Shown one piece after another: positions 1 to 11,300 of a stretch of 64,000 bases of DNA (the stretch's first letter is position 1; the number at the start of each line of letters is the position of its first letter). The notes under the pieces were generated by a model. That model did not search any database. It had not been told where the DNA came from and saw only the letters and a program-made list of their open reading frames with translations. The stretch comes from Parapristionchus giblindavisi. Its lineage: Eukaryota > Nematoda > Chromadorea > Rhabditida > Diplogasteridae. The translations under genes were made by a program, and so were the position numbers. The stretch is taken from NCBI GenBank assembly GCA_943737045.1, contig CALSFV010000658.1:248001-312000 (forward strand). Direction: 5' to 3'.

Positions 1-1058
1 GTATACAACACCATTCGTCGACACCATCAGACAGGAGATATACTGGACCGCCCTGGGAGAGTAAGAAAGGCTTGGATTGTCACTCCAGAGAAGGAAAAAA
101 AGCAGTCAAGATGCGAATCACCCGCGATCCCCACCGTTTCATGCGAAAGATGGCGAAGGAGATGCACGTGTCGAGGAGAATCGATGAGAACCATTGTCAA
201 TACGAAGTTGGGACTCACACCATATCGTATGACGAAGGCTGCGATCCTAAGTGAGAGGAACAAGGAGTAACGTCTGAAGAAGTACCGCGCTCTCCTCGCC
301 AGCACGCGCACACTGGAGAGCACATGACCACGCTCCTCACCGAAGAGAAGCTCTTCACGGTGGAGGCTGCTCATAATGCGCTGTACAACCGTGTGCTTGC
401 TGTGAGTCCTGTGGATGCTAAGAGCAAGGGGAGAGTCGTGAACAAGGCTTCCCACCCTTCCCAGGTGATGGTATGGGCCGGTATGTGTGCGACTGGCAAG
501 ACTCCTCTCGTATTCGTCGATCATGGGGTCAAAATCAACCAGACCTATTACAAGGAAGAGATCCCCCAGAAGAGTCTTATCCCCTGGACCCGTTCGCACT
601 TTCAAACCACCTCCTGAACGTTCCTGCAAGATGTAGCCCCTGCCCTCAAGGCAAAGGCTGTGCAGGCCTGGTGCAAAACCCATCTCCCCTCCTTCATCGC
701 GGGCGATAAATGGCCAGCCTCCTCAGCCGACCTTAACCCAATGGACTATTCCGTGTGGTCAGTCCTTGAGGCCAAAGCCTGTTCTAAGCCCCACCCCAAC
801 CTGGCCTCACTGAAGGCATCCCTGATCAAGGAATGGGACAAAATCGACATCAACTACCTGCGTGCTGTGATCGATGCTTATCCCAAGAGACTAAAGGAGG
901 TTATCAAGGAGCGGGGAGGAAGGATTGAAATCTAATTATGTACTGTTGTTCCAACTAGTTTGAATATGCTCTAATAAATTTTTTATACAATTTCGTTGTT
1001 TTCCTGGAAAGATATTTAGTTTTTATCGTGCACACGTATTTTCTGGTCACCCTGTATA
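1..1058 (+). pseudogene. maT/mariner-type transposase, 5'-truncated by the window and decayed
   Basis: Cut-and-paste DNA transposase remnant. Translated pieces show an N-terminal helix-turn-helix region (about 100-300), then LTEEKLFTVEAAHN, then QVMVWAGM...DHGVKINQTYYKEE, then FLQDVAPALKAK and finally SADLNPMDYSVWSVLE. The last motif ends in Asp (MDY), so this belongs to the D,D,D (maT/mariner) side of the Tc1/mariner superfamily. It is dead: the reading frame shifts around 170-320, an in-frame TGA at 615-617 sits where Trp is expected just before the second catalytic block, the first catalytic Asp is replaced (TEEKLF instead of a TDEKLF-like motif), and the usual His of the second block is Leu. 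The right end at 1009-1055 reads, inverted, CAGGGTGACCAGAAAATACG, a typical Tc1/mariner terminus, flanked by TA. The left terminus lies outside the window. Confidence 0.85.
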
Positions 1059-1129
1059 ATTAAAAATTAAACAAAATTAAAAATTAAACATTAAACATCA
1101 GCGCAGTATCTTGTCCACGTACACATAGC

Positions 1130-2330
1130 ACATTCACGTTTCACTCTTCTTATAACCCTTGTAAACTTGCTCACTATTGTTCAAATACCTCTTCTTATAC
1201 AAATGTATATCTAAAAAACACAACATATTTCCCCACTATTTTGCCCACCTACCCAACAAATCCACGTTTCACTCTTCGCACAACCCTTTTTGTCCCCTTC
1301 ATTCATTATTGCTTTCATTTTCACAATATATCATACTTAAAAACTTATTCGTATCGGCCCACCATCTTGCTCAATTACCCGACATGTTCACGTTTCACTA
1401 TTCCTATAACCCCCGTAGCCCACGCTCATTATCGCTACTGCTTGAATTATTACACATAACAAATTGAATCAAACGTGTGCCTGGCAGAATCACGTTTCAC
1501 TATTCCTATAACCCTTGTAAAATTTCTCACCACTGATCGAATTTTCTTGTCTATCATAAATGTATATCTAAAAACAAAACATGTTTCCCCCGCGCTAATT
1601 TATCCATGTACCTAACAGATTCACGTTTCACCCTTCGTACTTCCCTTCCACCCCCCCCCCCATACGTGGGCGGGAATTGCCGCTAAAATGAAAATCGGGG
1701 GGTCGGAAGCAAAAAAAGGAGCATTTATAGGTCATTTTGAGTGTTTTTTTTTGGAAAATCGGGGGGTCGGGTGCCAAAAATTGAGGGTGTATTGCCGCTA
1801 GCGGCAGTGGTGCCCACGTATGCCCCCCCTAATTTCATTCATTATAGCGTTGGCTTTCAAAACATATCATACTGAAAAACGGATTCGCACTAGCCCCTCC
1901 ATCTTGCTCACTTACCCGGCATGTTCACGTTTCGCTATTCCTATAACCCCTCGTAGCCCACGCTCATTATTGCTACTGCGTGGACTATCTCATGTAACTA
2001 ATTGATTCAAACGTGTGCCTGGCAGATTCACGTTTTACTATTCCTACAACTCTTGCAACATTTCTCACCATTGCTTTCATATTTTTTTTGAATGAAATGC
2101 AAAACTGCAATAGATCCCCTCCCCACTATTTGGCCCATGTGCCTAGCTTATTCGCGTTTCACTATTCGTAAAACTTTTGTGAATTTTTTTTCCTTTCTTT
2201 TTTTTTTATTTCCCACCACTGATCACACCATCTCTTAGAAGCTCCAGAAATCCACATCTTCAATGAATAATAAACCAGGCAGATTCGTGCTTCACCATTC
2301 CTATAACCCTTTCATAAAACCACTCACCAT
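1130..2330. repeat. Degenerate ~110-130 bp tandem repeat (CACGTTTCACTATTCCTATA motif)
   Basis: At least nine imperfect copies of a unit containing CACGTTTCACTATTCCTATA followed by ACCC and, about 25 bases later, CTCA(C/T)CATTG. Copies start near 1134, 1260, 1386, 1490, 1620, 1924, 2029, 2154 and 2281. The last copy overlaps the end of the final exon of the RING-finger gene. No coding potential is seen elsewhere in the array. Confidence 0.75.
1661..1822. repeat. Short inverted-repeat element (MITE), copy 1 of 2
   Basis: Bounded by CATACGTGGGC and its inverse GCCCACGTATG, with a subterminal inverted pair around TTGCCGCT / GCGGCA. A second copy, with the same internal AATCGGGGGGTCGGAAGC sequence, is at 33195-33356. 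Confidence 0.7.
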
Positions 2331-5300
2331 TGCCATCGACACCCGCCGCAGCCTCATCCTCCTCACCGGCGTCTTGCAGACGTCGCTGATCGTCGTCCAG
2401 GTCGTCATCCTCACTCTGCTCGTAGTAGTAGATGGAGGGCGGGCGGTCGTCCTCGCTGTCCGTCACGGCGGCCGGCCGGTGCTCACTGGTATGCTCGGTG
2501 CTAGCATGCTCGAGGCCCTGCGACTGCTCGCTTCCAGGCTGCTGGTGCACGTCGGCCTCGGTGAGAATGTGCGACGATGTGGACGCTGGAATCAAGCATG
2601 GTAATCAATCAATAAAGATACAAAATCAATCAATAATTCGATAAACCAATCAATAGCTTCTTCTCTATAAAAACCACTAAATCATACAAAAATCGATGTA
2701 TAAAAGAAAAGCTTGAACCACTTCTCGATTAAAGTCAATCAATCAATAGTATGTCCAAGTCAATCAACCAATCAATCAATAGTATGTCCAAATCAATCAT
2801 TAGATCATCAACTCACGCGTAAGCATCATATTCGACGACGATGGTGACAGATCGACGCGTGATGACGTCGCCGACGCGCCCTCATCGTGCTCGTCCAGCA
2901 CACGATACGGCACGGAGCGGGTGTTGAAGAGCTGGAAGGGAGGAATACGGTAGAGGAGCATTATGGTACGAGAACTTTAGGGATACGGTAGATCAGTTGT
3001 ATACCGTAGCCAAGACATCAGGATATGTTAATCATCGTGTTAATTAATTGATTCGCTCTTGTGCAAAACCTCAGCTTCAATTTAATTCACGCCCCAAGCT
3101 TACTTGAAACTCTCCGCTCTGGTCGCGCTATCTCGCTTTCTCTGTCCACGAGAGAGGGTGGCCAGAGCGGGGAGCTTCAAATTAGCCTGGAATGTGCCTT
3201 TAACGGCGTCTCTTCACAGCTCAACGCTCTCTCGCTGACAGTATATAGAGTCGACGGTCACGAGACCGTTTACAGAGTTCGCTCCCTTGAACCTCCCCCC
3301 CTACCCCCCTATGTTCACAACTCCACATCAAATCATCGCTCAATCAATCAGCCAGTCCGTGTCTGCTCTCCTCTGCGTCTCTGACTCCCTATCATAGCAT
3401 ACCCAACTCGTGATCACATGTGTTGATGTTCCGTGTTCGCAGACAGAAAAAAACCTCGTCGTGTCTGTCTAGCATCTCTGGCGCTCTCGCCACGTCAATT
3501 TTTGATCTTTTCCACAATGATCCCCATAATCCGTTCTGTGATCCCTAACCAGACTTGAAATAACTATTGCCTGTATCTATCCCTTTGCCAACTCCCCCCG
3601 TACCAAACATTTGCCAATCGTTCATACTCGTTGATTTGATAAGGCAAGACGAGAGAGCAAGGAAAAGTCGGAGAGTGCCAGAGAAAGAAAGATAGTAAGT
3701 AAGAGAGACTACGGAGACATGAGAGAGTGCAGAGACGCAGAGTGTATCGTTGAAAAGAGTGCTGGTAATGTGGATACAGGAAGAAACGATTCCAAATGAA
3801 GAGAGCGCCAGACAGCGAGACATACCGACCGATCAAACTTCTCGTCGTTGAGAAAGGATCAAGATACGATGAGTGTTCACGAATCAATCGCTTTTTGATA
3901 TCAAGAGGCGAGGCGAGAGAGCGTGGGAAAATGAGAGAGGTTGCAGAGGTAGAGACGCAGAGAGTACGAGCGGCAGAGAAGCAGAAGGGGAACCAAAGGA
4001 CACAAGATAGCGACATGGCGGTGCGAACTTTGCGTGACATCTGGTCCGAGTGCAACGCGTGCACTTTACCCCGGTTAAAATATCGATTTCAGATCAAAAT
4101 AACGCCAAAACAACCCTTCAAACTCGAGAAGATAGAAGCACCCCTCAGACTTATCAGTCGGCTAGTGGCAACCATTCCTTCCCAATTGGTTCTGGGCTTG
4201 ATAAAGGTCATTAATGTGTGAAAAATGTGTAAACTCTAAGGCGGTGTTACATTTTCAAAACGTGCGCACGCCGTAACCTCCGCCGTATAGACGGAGACGT
4301 TATGAGGACGTTACGGCGGAGGTTACGGCGTGCGCACGTTTTGAAAATGTAACACCACATAAAAGAATGAGATAGATAGACGACTGACCACGTTGTTGGC
4401 CGCGGCCACGCGAGCGGCAACCGCGCGTCTGGCGCGTTCGTCGCCCGAAGAATCCGAGTCAGAGTTCTTCGCGCCCACGCGTCGCTTGCACATCGGGCAC
4501 ACCTGCATTGTTAAGCGTAAAATTAATAATAATAATAATATCATTATGTGCGTTTCAGGTAAGAATGATAATGAGATACATAGAGAAATGCATTAGGGAA
4601 TTAGCTCGCTTTTAAGCTATTTTTTATATAAAACTGTCCAAAGCGAACCATTCGAGTGTATAATAGTTTTTGTTGTTAAATGGTTTCGAATTCAATTTTT
4701 ATCACAGAAATGTAGTCGTACAAGCACAATTGATCACAATAATTGTTATTATATACGAAAAGAAGCATAGGACGATCAGTTCTTCATATTCACCACCTCA
4801 ATCATACAACCGCTGGAACGCGCATTCACCGGGTCCCGCGTTCCCTCATTTCACTTCCTCGCTCACCCCCCCCCCCCTTCAACGTTCCCCGCCTGATTCA
4901 TTCCTTATTGTTAGTCCCCAAAGAGTGCGTCCAGTAGATATCCCCTCTGTGTCGGCCCCTCTTCGCGTATGATACGGAACATTCAAGTACTATCATAATA
5001 CTATTAATGTACATCCGACAGAGGACCAACAACATAATCAGTGCATAGCAGTAGGAGCTAAAATCTGCAACACTATCACACGAATGCACCAACCCTATCA
5101 CGGATCCCCGCAACACGCATTCACCAGGGTTCCCCACATTTCATTTCCTCGTTTACAAACCACTCATTCCCACTCCAAACACAAGCACCCCCGTTTTCAC
5201 TCATACATTTTCGGCGACCTCAAAGGATTTTTTTCATATAGTGGCTAGGTTTAATTTTTTCCCCGATTTTTCGTAAAAATGAGAATATGAAAATGTATGT

Positions 5301-8300
5301 TTTCACACCCTTTGCCATACTGACGTAGCCCATAATAATAATATAATCGGTGATAATCAATGCATAGCGGTAAGCTCACAACACATCTTCAACACTGTCA
5401 CACGAATGCGCCAACCCTATGACGGATCCCCGTAGCACGCATCCACCGGGTCCAGCGTTCTCCACTTCGCGTCCTCGCTTCCAACCCAACCATACATTTT
5501 CATTAACCTGGCCGTCATTTTTTATATATAGCGGTCGACTTTCGAAACATACATTTTCGATGCCCTCACCGAATTATTTTTTATATAGTAGGTCGATTTA
5601 GAAAAATCGTCATTTTTCGCTAAAATTGTAATCTTTCACATAAAAAAAAAACTTTATATAGTGGGTCTACCCTGAAAATTAGCCGAATATAGTGGGTCAA
5701 TCCTCACCCTGTGAGGGTATGAAAATGTATGCTTTCGAAATATGGTGGGCCGATTTAGAAAATTCGTTATTTTTCGCTTAAACAACGTTACTTTTAGCTT
5801 ATTCTCGCATCCAGTGACTGAAAATGAGCCATATATGGTGGGTCAATCCTCGCATTACGAGGGTATGGCAATGGACGGACCCAACAGTCCCTCGTCTGGC
5901 ACATTCTTTCCCCCCATCTTCCTCCTCCTTGTTTGCAGAAACCCCTCGTTCCCAGTATAACTCTCATTCACTCATTCATTTCCCCCTCCAACAAGGAAGG
6001 GTCCAGTGAATGGAGGGGGTTCACTTTAATTACGCACGTCACCAATTGATGACAGGGGCGGCTAGAGCACACTCTCACTGGTGTTGTCTCTGCTTCTTTC
6101 TCTGCCTCTCTTTTTCTCTCACTCACACACACCGTCTCTCTTTCTTTCTCTGATTCTCTCTCCCTTCTCTCTCTCTCTCTGTCTGTCTCTCACTCTCCCT
6201 CCTCCATACATTGGTGGCTTTGATCCATCTACACCCACTGAACCCTCTGTCTCTCTCTCTTTGTTTCTCCATCTCTCTCCATATTTCGCTCCCAGTTTCT
6301 CCATCTTTCTATGTACCCCCCTCAAATTCGACCATACACCACTTCCCCAGCTGCTTTTGAGCCATCCCTCCATCGCTTTGTCCACATGCATCTCCACATC
6401 TCCCTTCATCCATCCGACAGATCTTTGTCAACATAGCCCCAGGGGTCCCCCCCATCCCCCTCCCAACCATCCACTAGCGACAGCCATTTTAAATTAACTA
6501 ATTCAAATAAACCAAATGACCCGCGTGGGCAGGAGCAGTAAGAGGTCATCTAACCTTTAATTGTAAGAGGTCTTTCCCCAGATTCGCGAAATGTTTGTAC
6601 AACCTCCAAGATGCAGGATTGCAAACCATTGAAACAAAGTGCAGAGGACATCCGACAAAAAAAACGACTATTGTTTACCGTAACCAACTAATCAATCGAT
6701 ATCAATAATTCAATAATCGATATCAATAATTCAATAATCGATATCAATAATTCAATAATCGATATCAATAATTCAATAATCGATATCAATAATTCAATAG
6801 TTATCTTCATTTACTAGGGAATGGTTTCTTTGATGGTTGAAATCACGGGGAGTGACCTACATAGTAATATTCAGCATGGTCGAATTAGTAAGAATCAACT
6901 TTCAAAAGCTGCGAATGATCGATTTTTAAACGAAACCCGTCGCATATCCGCCGCACAAAAGACAGCCAAAAAAGATTTTTTGGGCTTCATTTCCACCGAA
7001 ACAGCATTTTTTTGCTTGAATTACCATGCAGACATGAAATGCTGTCGGGGGAATCGAACTCGAGTTCAAAAAGTGAAAAAAACTTTAAAAATGCAACTTT
7101 TTGGCTGTCTTTCGTGCGGCGGATATGCGACGGGTTTCGTTTAAAAATCGATCATTCGCAGCTTTTGAAAGTTGATTCTTACTAATTCGACCATGCTGAA
7201 TATTACTATGTAGGTCACTCCCCGTGATTTCAACCATCAAAGAAACCATTCCCTAGTTAGGTATGAACCTATATGCATGGCTACCAGTCAACGCGCATAT
7301 CATTTTTTACAAATAAAGACTCCCAAAACTCTATCAACAGATAATTGTTCGAAAAGAGTAATGTACGGAGTGAAACCGCGATTCCACCGGCTGATTCGTG
7401 TTGTTAAACTTCCTATCATTTCAACATTCATACATCAACTACAGTCATCCATTCACGAGTACATATACCGTACCCTTTTCATCTACAGTACCCATTCATC
7501 TACATCTACAGTACCCTTTCCGTCTACCGTACCCCTTTCCACCTGCAGTACCCCTTCATCCACATCTACAGTACCCATTGCCACGCCAGACCACCACTAC
7601 CGCACACCAACTCCCCCAATGGTCCACGGATTGACCAGAAACAATAAAAAAATCAATAATCAATAAACTCACTTTGCGATTGTTCGTCAACCACGGATCG
7701 ATGCACTTGCAGTGGTACACTGAAATTGCAGATCAATAACTAAATAAATCAATATATTTATCTTCTTCCTATTTTATCACTATTTATCATTTACAGAATA
7801 TCGTTACATTCTCTTGTTAAAGAATCGATAAATTATTATGATTATTATCTATCTATGTATCTATCGCTATCAAGCCAGATACAGTACTGCATATGTCCAT
7901 TTGCAATTTACTCGTACTTTATCAATCTACCAAAATTTTGAGCCACAACAACAATGCCGGAGGTGTCATTATACAGAAATATCAGAAACACAACTTCTGG
8001 TGCCCCTTTTCATAGGCTCTGATTCACTCTAGCAGCTCTAGAGGGAGTTCCCTGTTCCCTTTATCGACTTGCACTCCGTTCCCAAAACCATAGTGCAAAG
8101 TCCTTTTCTCACAATTGCTTCCCATACTTTACTACCTCTTTGCGTTAGTTGTATATTTCCCCCGTTGTTCGCACACGTCACGCGTGTTTATTGTCGCTGG
8201 CAGCAGTGCGGGATGGAATGATGGATTCTCTTCTCTATTTCTCTCTCTCTCTCTCTGTCTCTTTTTCTTTCCCATAGTTTATTTCGTCACATCTCTGTCT

Positions 8301-11300
8301 GGGGAACACATAGACACACGTTCACATACAAAAACAACGCCGCACTACTCCGTAGCCGCAATCGACTAGCCCCGGATCATATATTTTCATACCCTCGCAA
8401 TGTGAGGATCGACCCACTATATGTGGCTAATTCTCAGGATAGACCCACTATATAAGGCTCATTTTTATGCGAAAGACCATAAATTAAGCGAAAAATAGCG
8501 ATTTTTCTAATTCGACGCAGTATATTAATGAAATTCTGTGAGGGCGCCGAAAATGTATGACCCCGGATGCAGCGCGTCACCGACTTTCGTGGGAAAGTAG
8601 CCATAGGTCGAATAGCTATGTTATCGGATTACAAAATCCGGTCAGGTTTTTCGATTTTTAGCAAATTTTGCTCAAAATCCGGTCAGGTATATCGGTTTTT
8701 GTGTTATTTGGGTTCAAAATCCGATAAGGTTTTTCGATTTATGTGAAATTTTGACTCAAAATCCGGTCAGGCTTGGTACTTTTTAACATACTTTTCGACC
8801 TATGAAAGTAGCTCTTCTTCCGTGTTCGCGCACACAAACCCCTCATGGTCTCACATTTTTTCCCGAGATACTCTCACGCCCTTTTCCCGTTCCACTCATG
8901 CACCGTCCATTCCAATTACGGCCCATAGATCAACCAGACAAATACTCTGTCATGCAAGTGCTACACTGGCACCAGGGTGTACTCTCTCAAATTTCGTTCA
9001 ACCGTATTCTATCTCCTTTCACTGCCCTTTATAAGACCCGCTCTCGAAATGCAGTGCGACCGCAAAACAAGACGTGTGTGTATGTCACGTAGACACAGAC
9101 ACACTTTCAGAGCTTTGGATGGCATAAACAACGAGAGAGAGAGAGAGAGGCAGAGGGAGCATGTTAACAGAACATCTTCCCACTCTTCTTCTCTCCTGCA
9201 CTTTGTCCTCATCAGAGAATTGTAACAGAACAGCACTTTTTACTATTCCCACGCGCGCAATCGACCAATAAATAAATAAATCAATCAATAATCGATCAAA
9301 AACTCAAACAGGCAATCAATAATCGATCAATAACCCACAAAATCAATCAATAACCCAAATAATCAATCAATAACTCACTGTGCCTGCAGGGCAGGACGCG
9401 CAGCTTCTCGCCCTCGATAAACTCATCCAGACAGATGGCGCACGTGTCGGGTTGGTCGCCTGAAGAAGCGAGAGATAGAGATCAAAGATCAAACTACAAA
9501 CATCACAAAGATCAAACTACAGAAATTTTGACGACCAAACTACGTACTGTTGATGAACCAAACTACAATCTTCCCTAGCTTACTATTCTTATCAGGAGCT
9601 AACCTACAAATTGTCTCTGTCGAGGTCAAACTAAACACTTTTTCAGAAATCAGTGCCGATCAAACTACACGCTGAGATCAAAGTACATACTATTCGCTTT
9701 CAAAGTGTAGTGCCTCTCCCTAGGCACTAGCCCTAAGGCTTAACACACACCCAGACATCAATCAAGATTGTACTTTTTCTTCAGTCTCTCGAAAACAACA
9801 CGTCGCAACCGAACAACAAGAGGTGAAGAGCTCGGACAAGATCAAGCTACAAAGTGCATCAAACTACATGGTGCAAAGCACAAAGATCAAAGATCAAAGC
9901 CAAAAAACCACGGTACCTCGCACAAACTTCTTCACGGGTAGCTTCTTGAGATGGCGCCGCGAGAGTCGCTTTCGCGCCAGACGCCGACGCTCGCGGTACA
10001 GGCGTATCAACTGAAAGAAAAAACAAGAATTATTCAAGATTCGGCAAAAAATAAAGTCATTTGTCGATTTGCGAGCAAAATCGACGAATCAAAATCAAAT
10101 CAATTGAAGATTCGAATTGAATAATTAAAATGATTTATAGAAAATGGATTATAAATTATGAATTTATTGATAATGTATGGATTGATTTATGATTTGAATA
10201 AAGTCATTTGTCGATCGATTAGGTACCGTATATCGTACCAGGCTGGCGAGTAGGACGATGAAGCAAAAGCCGATGACCACGACGAAGGGGATGAGGTAGC
10301 GGAAGAGGTCGTAGTAGCCGGGCGACAGCTTGATCTGCACTGCGTACCTGGAGAATATCGATTATTCAAGGCATGTGAGAGATTATCGATTGAATGGAAG
10401 GTAGAATTATCGATTAGTCAAAGAAAGTGAATCAATGCACGGCGGGGAATTAGGAAACGGTTATGAAATTGGCACGAGCATGGAAGAGAGTGCCAAGCTC
10501 TCTATATTCTCGTGTCGAAGCCGCTAATCACCGGGTTTGCATGCGGATTGTGATATCTATTTTTCTTTGTATGCCTCTCCTTCTTTAACCATTGTTCTAT
10601 TACTCTCTCTCACTCTCTGCCTGCTCTTTTCCACCAACTTCCAACATACCTACCTCATGGTGCTCTTCCTTTCTCCCTCTACAGAGCAGTAGAAACAGGA
10701 AACCAATTAAAATCATTTCGAACAGGAAATGTCAGTGCGAATCACGTGCGTGACCCAGCTGATCCACCCGATTGAACTACCATAATCAGAAACTTGCGAA
10801 TCACGCGCGTGACCCAGCTCATCCACCCGATTGGACTACCGTAATCAGAAACTACCGTACCCTTCCGATGCCGTGTACCGCTCCATCATGCCGACCATGC
10901 AATTGTAGCTGACCATGATGACCGGGATGCGCACCTGAAAGATAGATCTTATTGATTGCTTGACGAACAATTATCGATTAATCTCATGATAGGGACGAAT
11001 TCTAAGGCAGTCACAACTGAGATCTCGACAAAAAAAATTTTGACGTCACGTTTTCACGTTTTCGAGACACTTTCATGTTTATGTGACATAGTAAATTTCA
11101 GATTCTTTCCTCTCCCAACTTTGATTTTCTCCAGTCATCGAATTTCTGCCGACATTACTAACCACCTTATGACTCATGTATCGTTTTGAAGGGAAAAACA
11201 AATCATTCTTTGTGTTTCTCTCATTTTTTTCCAATTTCAACATCATAACGCGCCTGCGCAGAAAACAATTGCACAACTACCACAACCATACACGTATATG

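Noticed and set aside
27..683. 218-codon open frame on the minus strand over the transposon
   Set aside because: It is the reverse shadow of the plus-strand transposase, whose conserved motifs are clear; the minus-strand peptide shows none.
3796..4221. 141-codon plus-strand ORF
   Set aside because: Open in both directions because of GAGA-rich composition; no recognisable domain, and it lies in a RING-gene intron.
6081..6497. 138-codon plus-strand ORF with Ser/Leu/Pro repeats
   Set aside because: Produced by a CT-rich low-complexity tract; no domain and no splice context.
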